NCBI GenBank assembly: GCA_032716605.1
Contig: CM064539.1
Coordinates: forward strand, 1,982,342-2,046,341
DNA length: 64,000 nt
Direction: 5' to 3'
Source: Paralithodes platypus
Taxonomy: Eukaryota; Arthropoda; Malacostraca; Decapoda; Lithodidae
Part shown: piece after piece, positions 18,961 to 31,382 of the stretch
How positions within the stretch are numbered: position 1 is the stretch's first letter
How the letters are laid out: every line of letters starts with the position of its first letter
Made by a program: the position numbers and the translations under genes
The notes under the pieces: model-generated
What the model saw: only the letters and a program-made list of their open reading frames with translations
Database searches by the model: none
Told to the model about the DNA's origin: nothing

Positions 18961-21900
18961 GAGACTGTTAAGGGAGGGTTATATAGGCTGTTAAGGGAGG
19001 GTTATATAGGCTGTTAAGGGAGGGTTATATAGGCTGTTAAGGGAGGGTTATATAGGCTGTTAAGGGAGGGTTATATAGGCTGTTAAGGGAGGGTTATATT
19101 GGCTGTTAAGGGAGGGTTATATAGGCTGTTAAGGGAGGGTTATATTGGCTGTTAAGGGAGGGTTATATAGGCTGTTAAGGGAGGGTTATATAGGCTGTTA
19201 AGGGAGGGTTATATTGGCTGTTAAGGGAGGGTTATATAGACTGTTAAGGGAGGGTTATATAGACTGTTAAGGGAGGGTTATATAGGCTGTTAAGGGAGGG
19301 TTATATTGGCTGTTAAGGGAGGGTTATATAGACTGTTAAGGGAGGGTTATATAGACTGTTAAGGGAGGGTTATATAGGCTGTTAAGGGAGGGTTATATAG
19401 GCTGTTAAGGGAGGGTTATATAGGCTGTTAAGGGAGGGTTATATAGGCTGTTAAGGGAGGGTTATATAGGCTGTTAAGGGAGGGTTATATAGGCTGTTAA
19501 GGGAGGGTTATATAGGCTGTTAACGGAGGGTTATATAGGCTGTTAAGGGAGGGTTATATAGGCTGTTAAGGGAGGGTTATATAGGCTGTTAAGGGAGGGT
19601 TATATAGGCTGTTAAGGGAGGGTTATATAGGCTGTTAAGGGAGGGTTATATAGGCTGTTAAGGGAGGGTTATATTGGCTGTTAAGGGAGGGTTATATTGG
19701 CTGTTAAGGGAGGGTTATATTGGCTGTTAAGGGAGGGTTATATAGGCTGTTAAGGGAGGGTTATATAGGCTGTTAAGGGAGGGTTATATTGGCTGTTAAG
19801 GGAGGGTTATATTGGCTGTTAAGGGAGGGTTATATAGGCTGTTAAGGGAGGGTTATATAGGCTGTTAAGGGAGGGTTATATTGGCTGTTAAGGGAGGGTT
19901 ATATAGGCTGTTAAGGGAGGGTTATATAGGCTGTTAAGGGAGGGTTATATAGGCTGTTAAGGGAGGGTTATATAGGCTGTTAAGGGAGGGTTATATAGAC
20001 TGTTAAGGGAGGGTTATATAGACTGTTAAGGGAGGGTTATATAGGCTGTTAAGGGAGGGTTATATAGAGGCTGTTAAGGGAGGGTTATATAGGCTGTTAC
20101 GGGAGGGTTATATAGGCTGTTAAGGGAGGGTTATATAGGCTGTTAAGGAGGGTTATATTGGCTGTTAAGGGGAGGGCTATATAGGCTGTTAAGGGAGGGT
20201 TATATTGGCTGTTAAGGGAGGGTTATATAGGCTGTTAAGGGAGGGTTATATAGGCTGTTAAGGGAGGGTTATATTGGCTGTTAAGGGAGGGTTATATAGA
20301 CTGTTAAGGGAGGGTTATATAGACTGTTAAGGGAGGGTTATATAGGCTGTTAAGGGAGGGTTATATTGGCTGTTAAGGGAGGTTATATAGGCTGTTAAGG
20401 GAGGGTTATATAGACTGTTAAGGGAGGGTTATATAGGCTGTTAAGGGAGGGTTATATAGGCTGTTAAGGGAGGGTTATATAGGCTGTTAAGGGAGGGTTA
20501 TATAGGCTGTTAAGGGAGGGTTATATAGGCTGTTAAGGGGAGGGTTATATAGGCTGTTAAGGGAGGGTTATATAGGCTGTTAAGGGAGGGTTATATAGGC
20601 TGTTAAGGGAGGGTTATATAGGCTGTTAAGGGAGGGTTATATAGGCTGTTAAGGGAGGGTTATATATGGTTAAGGGAGGGTTATATAGGCTGTTAAGGGA
20701 GGGTTATATAGGCTGTTAAGGGAGGGTTATATTGGCTGTTAAGGGAGGGTTTATATTGGCTGTTAAGGGAGGGTTATATTGGCTGTTAAGGGAGGGTTAT
20801 ATAGGCTGTTAAGGGAGGGTTATATGGCTGTTAAGGGAGGGTTATATTGGCTGTTAAGGGAGGGTTATATAGGCTGTTAAGGGGAGGGTTATATAGGCTG
20901 TTAAGGGAGGGTTATATTGGCTGTTAAGGGAGGGTTTATAGGCTGTTAAGGGAGGGTTATATAGGCTGTTAAGGGAGGGTTATATAGGCTGTTAAGGGAG
21001 GGTTATATAGGCTGTTAAGGGAGGGTTATATAGGCTGTTAAGGGAGGGTTTATATTGGCTGTTAAGGGAGGGTTATATTGGCTGTTAAGGGAGGGTTATA
21101 TAGGCTGTTAAGGGAGGGTTATATAGGCTGTTAAGGGAGGGTTTATAGGCTGTTAAGGGAGGGTTATATAGGCTGTTAAGGGAGGGTTATATAGGCTGTT
21201 AAGGGAGGGTTTATAGGCTGTTAAGGGAGGGTTATATTGGCTGTTAAGGGAGGGTATATTGGCTGTTAAGGGAGGGTTATATGGGCTGTTAAGGGAGGGT
21301 TATATTGGCTGTTAAGGGAGGGTTATAGGCTGTTAAGGGAGGGTATATAGGCTGTTAAGGGAGGGTTATATTGGCTGTTAAGGGAGGGTTATATAGGCTG
21401 TTAAGGGAGGGTTATATTAGGCTGTTAAGGGAGGGTTATATAGGCTGTTAAGGGAGGGTTATATAGGCTGTTAAGGGAGGGTTATATAGGCTGTTAAGGG
21501 AGGGTTATATAGGCTGTTAAGGGAGGGTTATATAGGCTGTTAAGGGAGGGTTATATAGGCTGTTAAGGGAGGGTTATATAGGCTGTTAAGGGAGGGTTAT
21601 ATAGGCTGTTAAGGGAGGGTTATATAGGCTGTTAAGGGAGGGTTATATAGACTGTTAAGGGAGGGTTATATAGGCTGTTAAGGGAGGGGTTATATAGGCT
21701 GTTAAGGGAGGGTTATATAGGCTGTTAAGGGAGGGTTATATAGGCTGTTAAGGGAGGGGTTATATAGGCTGTTAAGGGAGGGTTATATAGGCTGTTAAGG
21801 GAGGGTTATATAGGCTGTTAAGGGAGGGTTATATAGGCTGTTAAGGGAGGGTTATATAGGCTGTTAAGGGAGGGTTATATAGGCTGCTAAGGGAGGGTTA

Positions 21901-21997
21901 TATAGGCTGTTAAGGGAGGGTTATAGGCTGTTAAGGGAGGGTTATATAGGCTGTTAAGGGAGGGTTATATAGGCTGTTAAGGGAGGGTTATATAGGC
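18961..21997. repeat. 3-kb, 23-bp minisatellite
   Basis: About 130 tandem copies of a 23-bp unit containing GGCTGTTAAGGGAGGGTTAT. Variant positions (ATAGGCT, ATTGGCT, ATAGACT) recur in blocks, suggesting amplification of multi-unit segments. The TTAAGGGAGG inside each unit resembles the outer end of TTAA-1/TTAA-2. Confidence 0.98.
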
Positions 21998-22070
21998 GTG
22001 AATGGTGAGAAAGTGGCTGTCAAAGGAATCCATGGTGTACACATGCACTAGGGCTGCCACAAAAGTTAAT

Positions 22071-22073
<3 letters not shown>

Positions 22074-22145
<72 letters not shown>
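22074..22145. repeat. (GA)n microsatellite
   Basis: About 70 bp of GA with one AAAGA interruption. Confidence 0.97.
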
Positions 22146-22148
<3 letters not shown>

Positions 22149-22309
22149 ACACTATGATACTCTACGCGGATCACAACTCAACGATCTTTTTCTTGACAAG
22201 TATTTTGCTAAAAACTTATGCTTGGACCTCCGAAGTAGCCCAGTCAAGTCTCAGCTCTATAGTCCCAAGAGAGGCAAAACAAGCAACCTATACACCTATA
22301 TATATATTT

Positions 22310-22940
22310 TTTGTTTTTTTGTCTATGTGAGTGAGGGAGACAAAGGGCAGAACTTCGACTGTAGCGAGTGCCTGCCCCATAGTTGAAAGAGTGACAGGGC
22401 CAAAATCAAGGAACGTTCGAGTCAAAGTGCCTGGACACACGGAGTTTGAAGCAATTTAAGTCAGAGGAGGAGGGAAAGACTGATTCTGGGAGAGAGTTCC
22501 AGAGCTCAGCTGTTGAATAGAAGAAAGTCTGAGAGCAACGTTTTACTCTTGGGTTGGAGAGTTGCACAGAGTAGGGGTGGGATTGTGTTACAAGACGGGT
22601 GGTACGTACCCTGCGTAGAGAAGGTGGTATACACTGGGAATGCTCTGAGGAACATTGATTATTGTAGTAGCGATAGAATAGCGAGAGAGATGCAACATTG
22701 CGGCGAAGAGAGAGAGATTGCAGAGAGTTGGTGAGTGGATGGGAATTAATGATACGAAAGGCCTTCTTTTCTACTTTGTCTAGGAGTGCGGTGTGATAGG
22801 ATCCTTCCCACACATGTGAACAATACTCAATACAAGGACGCACTATGCCCCTGTACAGAGCAAGAAGCTGTGCAGGGGTAAAGAACCCCTTGAGGCGGTT
22901 GAGCACATCCAGCTTCTGGGAGCCTGCTTTAGCAAGACTA
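22310..22940 (-). pseudogene. LINE-J reverse transcriptase C-terminus and 3' end
   Basis: Minus-strand frame (about 22940 to 22406): SLAKAGSQKLDVLNRLKGFF, LYRGIVRPCIEYCSHVWEGS, FRIINSHPLTNSLQSLSLRR, NVASLSLFYRYYNNQCS, FYSTAELWNSLPESVFPS, then stop. This is the post-catalytic thumb and C-terminal region of jockey/CR1-type LINEs. YADD and everything upstream is missing; the 5' break is at a (TA)n tract. The 3' untranslated part is 22405-22310. A longer copy lies at 53570-54290. The frame is intact from break to stop but cannot be functional alone. Confidence 0.85.
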
Positions 22941-22956
22941 TATATGTATATATATA

Positions 22957-23046
<90 letters not shown>
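22941..23046. repeat. (TA)n microsatellite
   Basis: About 100 bp of TA at the 5' truncation point of the LINE-J copy. Confidence 0.97.
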
Positions 23047-23048
<2 letters not shown>

Positions 23049-23204
23049 CTATAACCAGCTACACCACGGCATGATATTAATTAGTTAACCATTTCCTATT
23101 TATACAAAGGAGAGGGAAACATTCTACTTAGAGGAAATATTCCATTACAAACCAAGAAGTCGTAGTAACCATATTCCAGGTTGCGCATACAGCGATTTTT
23201 GCAA

Positions 23205-23403
23205 CTAGATTACAGGCTCGCTATCGCTCGCCAGGAAAAAATCGACACCTAAATGACACGAAAAGTCTTAATATTGACCAAGAAAAGGGAGCGAAAGGTC
23301 TTAAAATTGACAAACTAGTGGGGCAAACGTCTTAAAATCTGAAAACTGATAGGGCTAAACATGAGGAAAAATGGGGACCTGAAAAATGTACCATCCCCCT
23401 TAA
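23205..23403 (-). mobile_element. TTAA-1 MITE, left half missing
   Basis: Begins near ATTACAGGCTCGCTATCGC and ends GTACCATCCCCCTTAA, sharing that TTAA with the TTAA-5 element. Confidence 0.85.
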
Positions 23404-23834
23404 CCCCTTCGGTGCGGGCATAATTCCCCCTATTTCCGCTATGTTAGGGCTCATTCAGGCACTCCTGATTGATTAGGCAAGTGTCTGAATTAAATTAAAT
23501 TTATTCAGCCAAAAACTAGACGAAAACAGCTTCAAATTGACACTAAAACGAGCTTCGTAGCTCGCGGGCTTCACCCGCAGCGCTACCTTAGACTAAAATG
23601 AGCAATTATCGCTAATGTCGCACTATATTTGCCTTTGACAGCGCTGTGTATCTCGCGAGAGCATGGCTCAGAGTCTTCAGTGACGTGACCGGCTGGCTGG
23701 AGGAAGGACGTGTGGCCTGTCATGCTCCCGCTCCCTCGCACTCAATTCTACAGGCTTTCAGAGGATTTAAGAGCCTTTAAATTGCCTTATATAGTCAGGT
23801 CGTTCCTGAACGTCTCCCGCAGCCGATGGGTTAA
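23400..23834 (+). mobile_element. TTAA-5 MITE, full-length
   Basis: 435 bp, from TTAACCCCTTCGGTGCGGG to CCCGCAGCCGATGGGTTAA; the two ends form an imperfect inverted repeat. The interior has the palindrome GCGGGCTTCACCCGC. A second copy (62910-63330) has had its left end replaced by a minisatellite. No protein. Confidence 0.88.
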
Positions 23835-24214
23835 ATAAGTACACAAACTAATTTTTATAGCACATCTTTGACTCTGTTCTGTATGGTTGGTATATAGACA
23901 GCTGGAAATGCTCTGAGGTATGTGTAATTGCTTTTGTTACATACAACTTATGCATAACAACAATAAATTAGACACTCGAAATAGTTGTGTAGGAGGAAGC
24001 CCAAAATTACAAGACTAAAAAACGAGATCTTGAAAATATACATCCTTTATTATTTATTTCAAGTCTGGGTAAAGATTATATCCCTGACCAGGTGTTTTAT
24101 CGATACTTAGTGGGAAAATATGAGTCTTAAAATGTGGTTGCAACATATAACTGACAAGTGTTCACAATTATATATATACTGTATAATTATATAATATATA
24201 TATATAGTATAAGG
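23835..24214. other. No feature recognised
   Basis: AT-rich sequence between TTAA-5 and the (TTTA)n block, with a short TA tract near 24170-24210. Confidence 0.5.
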
Positions 24215-24245
<31 letters not shown>

Positions 24246-24523
24246 ATATTTATTTATTTATTTATTTGTTTATTTGTTTATAATTTATTTATTTATTTAA
24301 ATATTTATTTATTTATTTATTTGTTTATTTGTTTATTTATTTATTTAAATATTTATTTATTTATTTATTTATTTATTTATTTGTTTATTTGTTTATTTGT
24401 TATTTATTTATTTATTTATTTATTTATGTATTTATTTAAATATTTATTTATTTGTTTATTTGTCTATTTATTTATTTATGTATTTATTTATTTATTTATG
24501 TATTTATTTATTTATTTATGTAT

Positions 24524-24562
<39 letters not shown>

Positions 24563-24688
24563 TGTATTTATTTATTTATGTATTTATTTAAATATTTATT
24601 TATTTGTTTATTTGTCTATTGTATTTATTTATTTATTTATTTATGTATTTATTTATTTATTTATTTATGTATTTATTTATGTATGTAT

Positions 24689-24719
<31 letters not shown>

Positions 24720-24836
24720 TGTATTTATTTATTTATTTATTTATTTATGTATTTATTTATTTATTTATTTATGTATTTATTTATTTATGTATTTATTTAT
24801 TTATTTATTTATGTATTTATTTATTTATTTATGTAT

Positions 24837-24879
<43 letters not shown>

Positions 24880-25270
24880 TTCATTTATTTATTTATTCAG
24901 TTATTTATTTTTGTATTTATTTATTTATTTATGTATTTATTTATTTATGTATTATTTATTTATTTATATATTTATTTATTTATTTATGTATTTATTTATT
25001 TATGTATTTATTTATTTATTTATGTATTTATTTATTTATTTATGTATTTATTTATTTATTATTTATGTATATTTGTTTGTATGTATTTATTTATTTATTT
25101 ATGTATTTATTTATTTATTTATTTATTTATGTATTTATTTATTTATTTATTTATGTATTTATTTAAATATTGATTTATTTGTATATTTGTTTATTTATTT
25201 ATTTATTTATTTATTTGTTTATTTATTTATTTATTTATTTGTTTATTTATTTATTTATTTATTTATTTAT
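24215..25270. repeat. 1-kb (TTTA)n microsatellite
   Basis: TTTA/TTTG tetranucleotide, occasional TTTATG and TTTAAA variants. All open frames inside it (Tyr-Leu-Phe-Ile repeats) are artefacts of a stop-free four-base repeat. Confidence 0.98.
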
Positions 25271-25318
25271 ATGGTGGTGGTGACATATTACAGTATTGAC
25301 CGGGACAGCTAACCTAAC

Positions 25319-25410
25319 TTAACCCATTGGGGATCTAACACTCATTGGTCCATTATATTTCGGTTATCAGTAGACGATTTTATGCAATTTAGGAATGATA
25401 TCAAGGAAAT
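25319..25410. mobile_element. TTAA-4 left fragment
   Basis: TTAACCCATTGGGGATC followed by the family phrase CAGTAGACGATTTTATGCAA; the right half is absent. Confidence 0.7.
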
Positions 25411-25429
25411 CTTCATAATAACAGAGTGG

Positions 25430-25760
25430 TTAAGGGAAGATGGGCCGTTTTTTTGGTCTATTAATTCATGTATTCCTTTATTTCTTAGTTACCTCGCTAG
25501 ACCTCCATCAAGGTAAGAAAAACAAATCTAGACTCCCCTTTAAAATAAATTTGTACATTTTTCGGTAGAAAAATTTCCCGTCTGAAGGCCGATTCCTCTT
25601 AAAATTTCAGGCTCGCTATTGCTCGCCACGAAAAATCGACACCTAAAAGGGGCGAAAGGCGTGAAAATCTCCAAACTAATGGGCCGAACGTCTCACAAAC
25701 CAAATGGGGCCTAACACGAGGGTGAAAGGGGACCAGAAAACCGGCCCATCTAGACCCTAA
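25430..25760 (-). mobile_element. TTAA-1 MITE, near full-length
   Basis: TTAAGGGAAGATGGGCCG to CCGGCCCATCTAGACCCTAA; the right terminus has a small change (CTAGACCC for CTCCCC). Confidence 0.9.
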
Positions 25761-25880
25761 AGAGGCCTGGTGTATGACCGTCGTGTGTGAGAGGGCCCTG
25801 TAATGAATGGTCTGGGAAGCATCAAGGCATGAATGGCAAGAGGTTCAGGCAGAGACACATAGAAGTCATGTATCAGCAAT

Positions 25881-26108
25881 TTTCCACTTGCGAGTTTCAA
25901 GCTATAAGGAAGTTGGAGCTGTGGCCATCAATATTTTACAGAATTATCAGCTAAAATACGGTCATAATACATATATATACTGTATATATATAACCAAATG
26001 GATCATACTTTTTATCCATCAAACACTCACATTATTATTGCTTTTCTCTTTAATATTGATGTGCACGGCTCCAACTTCCTTATAGACTAAAACTCGCAAG
26101 TGGTCAAT
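25881..26108 (-). mobile_element. IR-1 MITE, full-length
   Basis: CCACTTGCGAGTTTCAAGC to AAACTCGCAAGTGGTCAA, with the GGAAGTTGGAGC / GCTCCAACTTCC arms. Confidence 0.9.
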
Positions 26109-26138
26109 TTGCGATCGGCAGCTGCGTTTGGGCAACTT

Positions 26139-26255
26139 TTAACCACTTCTGTACCGGTGATGCACTATTTGTTTGATTTCAGCTAAGCTTCATAAAATCG
26201 TCTAAATATAGCTGAAATCAAAGGATAAATACGTCGCCGGTATAGAAGGTGTTAA
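26139..26255. mobile_element. TTAA-4 short palindromic derivative
   Basis: 117 bp: TTAACCACTTCTGTACCGGTG to CGTCGCCGGTATAGAAGGTGTTAA, nearly two inverted arms with almost no loop. Confidence 0.8.
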
Positions 26256-26378
26256 AGGGCAACTAGATAAAAGACCAATTGCCATAGAACCCTTGAACGT
26301 TTTAAACTAGTAAGTCAATAGCTTTCAGTCCATAATTGCCGGTAAAATGGTCGGGGCAGTGATTCTATAACTTTGCTT

Positions 26379-26817
26379 TTAAGGCTGGTTCACACGAACA
26401 CTTTTTCCCCCCGACTTCCGAAAGTCATCTAGATTTCGGCTACATTTTCGAGGATTTTTTGCATCTGAGTAAGCAAATATAGTCTATTCGCTGTAAGTAG
26501 GCAAGAAATCATTATCTCTAACCTCTGTAACTCAAAAACGACTATAGTAATCGGGCTAATATTTCTACCATTTGTGAAGAGTCAGTCAAGAAACAGATGT
26601 GGAAATTTACAGCCAATTTGCTCTAGCCCTTTTTGAGTTACAGAGGATAGAGGTCATGATGTCTCGCCTACCTACAACGAATAGACTATAGGTTGAAGGC
26701 AGATGATTATAGTTTGGTTCAAGTCTTATAAAGCTTGAAATCCAAAGCTTCCAGACCAGAGTTGCCGAGAAAAAAAGTTAAGAAAAATCCCTGGTGTGAC
26801 TAAATCCGGCTTTTATA
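26379..26817. mobile_element. TTAA-3-like relic split by TA-2
   Basis: Left arm begins TTAAGGCTGGTTCACACGAAC and right arm contains TTCCAGACCAGAGTTGCCG and CCTGGTGTGACTAAA, distantly like TTAA-3. The intact TA-2 at 26478-26690 sits between. The right boundary is unclear. Confidence 0.5.
26478..26690 (+). mobile_element. TA-2 MITE, full-length
   Basis: 213 bp with ends TATAGTCTATTCGCTGTAAG and CAACGAATAGACTATA; an inner inverted pair is CTCTGTAACTCAAAAA / TTTTTGAGTTACAGAG. Flanking TA fits a Tc1/mariner-type target but no transposase is present. Confidence 0.85.
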
Positions 26818-27004
26818 GTCAACATTCGATGATCAACATTTTTCTGGCAATATTTATGGATTATTTTGCTCTGGTATCGGAAACTAGACTGATGATAGAT
26901 GAATTTAGGTATCAGAAAAATATTAAATGTTGACCTCATAAACTGTCAGACCAGTGTTGAGGATAAATGTTGAGTGAAAAAGTGCTCGTGTGATACCGGC
27001 TTAA
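26811..27004 (-). mobile_element. TTAA-3 MITE, left end trimmed
   Basis: CCGGCTTTTATAGTCAAC to GTGATACCGGCTTAA; the right TTAA is shared with the next TTAA-1. Confidence 0.85.
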
Positions 27005-27409
27005 GGGGAGATGTCCACTTGAGGGATTTTTTTCTTGACCCCTTTCTCCCTCATGGTTAGCCCCATTGCTCTTGACATCTTAAGACGTTCGCCCCATTAT
27101 TTTGGCGATTTTAAGAACTTTTGCCCCATTTCTGTCAATTAAAATGTAAAACTTGCAAACTAAACAAACCAAAATTGGGACAAGGACAATATAAAGTCAA
27201 ATTAAATTAAATTTTAAGACTTTTCGTGCCATTTAGTTGTCGATTTTTTCCTGGCGAGCGATAGCGAGCCTGTAATTTAGGAGGAATCGGCCTTCGGCCG
27301 GGACATTTTTCTACCGAAAAATGTACAAATTTATCTTGAAAGGGGGTCTAGGGGCTGTAATGTTAAGCTTGATGGAGGTCTAGCGAACTAACTAAAAACC
27401 TCCCCTTAA
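27001..27409 (+). mobile_element. TTAA-1 MITE with 70-bp internal insert
   Basis: TTAAGGGGAGATGTCCACTTG to CTAAAAACCTCCCCTTAA. About 70 bp of unrelated AT-rich sequence (27141-27212) interrupts the phrase CTGTCAATTTTAAGACC. Confidence 0.92.
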
Positions 27410-27641
27410 GGCTTGAATGGTTGTATAGCGAAGGGGACTCTGATGATCAGTGTAAAGAAAGGGTGGGTGTGTAGATGGGATGAGGGTGGTTGGTCATGTG
27501 TGGGGGTGGGGGGGGGGGGGATAATATGTGGTAGAAATTACGAGGCGTGTCATGTTAGAGTGTCTGGGCCTAAATTCTCTGAACATTCAAAAGTCTTCTC
27601 AAGTGGCCGGAAGTCTGTGCTTGTATGGAGAGAGTCTACGG
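27410..27641. other. Spacer with poly-G
   Basis: GT-rich sequence with a G-tract near 27508. No element recognised; short open frames are unsupported. Confidence 0.5.
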
Positions 27642-27809
27642 AATAAGTCATGTCCCAGCTGTCATTACGTTTGGCTTGCTCTGTGCTGTATTAATGTCTG
27701 TCAGATGTTGAATAAGGTGGTTAAGTGTAGGAATATGTTTGTATATTTTACTCTGTATGAAGAAATGAAGCTTAGATATTGCTGATACCAATTATTGATC
27801 AAAACATTA
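27642..27809 (+). mobile_element. TA-1 MITE, both ends trimmed
   Basis: Starts AATAAGTCATGTCCCAGC and stops at TTGATCAAAACATTAC, directly against a TA-2 element. Confidence 0.85.
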
Positions 27810-27810
27810 C

Positions 27811-28024
27811 TATAGTTTATTCACTGTAAGTAGGCGAAAAATCACGACCTCTAACCTCTCTAACTCAACAACGACTAGAATAATCGAGCTAATATTTCTA
27901 CCATTTGGGAAGAGTCAGTCAAGGAATAGATGTGGAAATTTACAGCCAATTTGCTCTAGCCCTTCTTGAGTTACAGAGGATAGAGGTAATGATTTCTCGC
28001 CTAGTTACAGTGAATAGACTATAG
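27811..28024 (+). mobile_element. TA-2 MITE, full-length
   Basis: TATAGTTTATTCACTGTAAG to CAGTGAATAGACTATA. A TTAA-1 tail scrap (AAATAGTGAACCATCCCCCTT, near 28080) follows 45 bp later. Confidence 0.87.
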
Positions 28025-28171
28025 TTTAGTTTACATGTTTCTTAGATAATAGACATGGTAATCTGCAAAAATCGCCCAAATAGTGAACCATCCCCCTTGA
28101 CAGTGGAAGACAATTCTGAGTCTTCTGTAGTAGTGGCAGACGGCTTGAAGGGCCAAGTGCTATAGTGTAAT

Positions 28172-28380
28172 AATTATTCGCTGTAAGTAGGCGAGAAATC
28201 ATGACCCCAATCCTCTGTAACTCAAAAAGGGCTAGAGCAAATTGGCTGTACATTTCCACATCTATTCCTTGACTGACTCTTCCCAAATGGTAGAAATATT
28301 AGCTCGATTACTCTAGTCGTTTTTGAGTTACAGAGGTTAGAGGTCATGGTTTTTCACCTACTTACAGCGAATAGACTATA
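28172..28380 (-). mobile_element. TA-2 MITE
   Basis: TTATTCGCTGTAAGTAGGCG to ACAGCGAATAGACTATA, opposite orientation to the copies at 26478 and 27811. Confidence 0.87.
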
Positions 28381-28546
28381 GTTCATCCGTCTCTGTGCGG
28401 GGCGAGGTGGGCAGCTCTCGACAGCTGAGCACAAAATACCCTCTCTGTAGCTAAGCAGCTGCATTATGGACGGCTCTCAGCTGTTGGGTAATAAAGGTGG
28501 ATCCTTGAGGCTGGACGGCAGTGGTGTTGGAGGTTGGCATACTTCA

Positions 28547-28928
28547 TTGAAGGGGGTCACCGGCCTTTTTTATCTTTTTCTCCTTTTCTCTCTTTCCCTG
28601 GCTTGTATCCATTCGGCCCCATTCAGCCTACTGTTTTAAGACGTTTATCCCCATCCAGGTGTCGATTTCTTCCTGGCGAGCGATAGCGAGCATGCATTGT
28701 ATGGAGAAATCCGGCTTCGCCGGAGAAATTTTTCTATCGAAAAATTTACAAATTTAGCTTGCTGTCAAAACTAAAATGTATATATGCAGGCTCGCTACCG
28801 CTCGCCAGGAAAATATTGACACCTGGATGGGGGTAAACGTCTTAATACAGTAGGCTGAATGGGGCCGAATGGATAAAAGCCAAAGAGAGAGGGAGAGAAA
28901 GAGAAAAAATCGAGGTGGGCTCCCTTAA
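28547..28928 (+). mobile_element. TTAA-2 MITE, full-length
   Basis: TTGAAGGGGGTCACCGG (left TTAA mutated) to GAGGTGGGCTCCCTTAA. Core hairpin TCCGGCTTCGCCGGA. Confidence 0.92.
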
Positions 28929-28940
28929 CAGCCCACTGCT

Positions 28941-29440
28941 ATGCTGCAGCTCTTGTGTCAGTCTGGAACAATGCTGCACTTATTGTGTCAGTCTGAAACA
29001 ATGCTGCACTTATTGTGTCAGTCTGGAACAATGCTGCACTTATTGTGTCAGTCTGGAACAATGCTGCACTTATTGTGTCAGTCTGGAACAATGCTGCACT
29101 TATTGTGTCAGTCTGGAACAATGCTGCACTTATTGTGTCAGTCTGGAACAATGCTGCACTTATTGTGTCAGTCTGGAACAATGCTGCACTTATTGTGTCA
29201 GTCTGGAACAATGGTGCACTTATTGTGTCAGTCTGGAACAATGCTACACTTATTGTGTCAGTCTGGAACAATGCTGCACTTATTGTGTCAGTCTGGAACA
29301 ATGCTGCACTTATTGTGTCAGTCTGGAACAATGCTGCACTTATTGTGTCAGTCTGGAACAATGGTGCACTTATTGTGTCAGTCTGGAACAATGCTGCACT
29401 TATTGTGTCAGTCTGGAACAATGCTCCACTTCTTGTGTCA
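28941..29440. repeat. 30-bp minisatellite
   Basis: About 16.7 copies of a 30-bp unit containing GTCTGGAACAATGCTGCACT. Since 30 is a multiple of three, four long open frames run through it on both strands; none is credible as a gene. Starts 13 bp after the TTAA of TTAA-2. Confidence 0.97.
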
Positions 29441-29458
29441 GCCCACTTCTGGAATTAG

Positions 29459-29597
29459 TAATAAGTAACACCCTGTTCTTAACATTAATCATCAATTACA
29501 AACCCCAATGTACTTGAATAAACTAATGAAAGCATATGGTCCTCCTGGGATTCGAACTCGGGACACCACATCCAGAACATAAGCACCTAAACCATTT
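29459..29597 (-). mobile_element. SINE-1
   Basis: Reverse complement with the tail AAGTAACACCCTGTTCTTAA and the tRNA-like B box GTTCGAATC (unmutated here). A T-run of about 27 bp interrupts the copy at the A box, near CTAAACCA. Confidence 0.82.
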
Positions 29598-29848
29598 TTT
29601 TTTTTTTTTTTTTTTTTTTTTGTAATTACACCAATTACAATGGTAGAGATGTGGTGCACCGGAGTGACAAGGAAAATGTAAACTTCAGTGGATATATGAC
29701 GTCACAGCTTAATATTACCTGTTTGCAAAGTCAGATCTTCTGAATAAAACACGTGACAATCGTAAGTGGTTTCTCCTAATTATGCCGCCTATATAAGAAT
29801 TATTGTGAGAGTTACGATTCGTGTTTCAAGGTATAACGATCATAGAAA

Positions 29849-30108
29849 GATGGATGTGTGTGGGTTTGTGTTTTTCATCTGTGTTGATTTGTTGTTCTAT
29901 GTTGTTTTTGTGTTTTCCCTGTTCTTGCTCTGTCTTGAGTCGGCTACCCCCAAAATGGGGATTGGGCCTGAGCATATAGATAGATAGAAAGATGGCTCCC
30001 TATTCTGGTTCTGTCTTGAGTCGCTCCCCCCCCAAAAAAAAAAAATAATAGGATAAGTGGGGATTGGGCCTGAGTATATAGATAGATAGATAGATAGATA
30101 GATAGATG
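29849..30108 (+). mobile_element. Two LINE-R 3' tails in tandem
   Basis: First: GTGTGTGGGTTTGTG to CCTGAGCATATAGATAG (to about 29987). Second: TTCTGTCTTGAGTCGC to CCTGAGTATATAGATAG with (GATA)n to 30108. Confidence 0.8.
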
Positions 30109-30727
<619 letters not shown>

Positions 30728-30945
30728 TGTATATATATATATACACCAATTTGTATCTTTCTTGTTAATTGGTATGTTTAATTTTCTCTGTATATATTGC
30801 CAGCCTCAGTAAGTTCAACGGCTTGGCATGGGGCTAAAAATATTCCCTTTACCCCCTGGCCGTTAGCCATGACCCGTTACTACCCGCACTACTACTGATA
30901 CTATTATACCACCATTGTTGACACGTACAGTATATTAAGAGGGAA

Positions 30946-31326
30946 TTAAGGGGATATATATTTTTTTTATCTTTCTCTCCTTTTCTCTCTTTCCCTGGCT
31001 TGTATCCATTCGGCCCCATTCAGCCTACTGTTTAAGACGTTTACCTCCATCCAGGTGTCAATATTTTCCTGGCAAGAGGTAGCGAGCCAGCATATATATT
31101 TGTGTGATGACAGCAAGCTAAAATTGTAAATTTTTCGATAGAAAAATTTCTCCGGCGAAGCCGGATTTCTCCATACAATGCTGGCTCGCTATCGCTCGCC
31201 AGGGCGAAATCAACACCTGGATGGGGATAAACGTCTTAAAACAGTAGGCTGAATGGGGCTGAATGGATACAAGCCAGGGGAAGAGAGAAAGGGAGTGAAA
31301 GATAAAAACAGCCGGTGACCCCTCTG
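30946..31326 (-). mobile_element. TTAA-2 MITE, right TTAA replaced by poly-G
   Basis: TTAAGGGGATATATA left end; right end GCCGGTGACCCCTCT then about 23 G. Hairpin TCCGGCGAAGCCGGA. Confidence 0.88.
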
Positions 31327-31382
31327 GGGGGGGGGGGGGGGGGGGGGGTCGGTCTGAATTATATAACCTACAGTAGATCATG

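Noticed and set aside
24215..25270. (TTTA)n as a possible nuclear-matrix attachment region
   Set aside because: AT-rich simple sequence alone is not evidence; nothing specific supports it.
24321..25312. Long Tyr/Leu/Phe/Ile-rich open frames (up to 286 residues)
   Set aside because: They lie wholly in a (TTTA)n microsatellite in which no frame has frequent stops; there is no non-repetitive coding context.
28915..29517. 200-residue repetitive frame and its overlapping relatives on both strands
   Set aside because: A 30-bp period is ten codons, so any stop-free unit repeats as an open frame in several frames at once.
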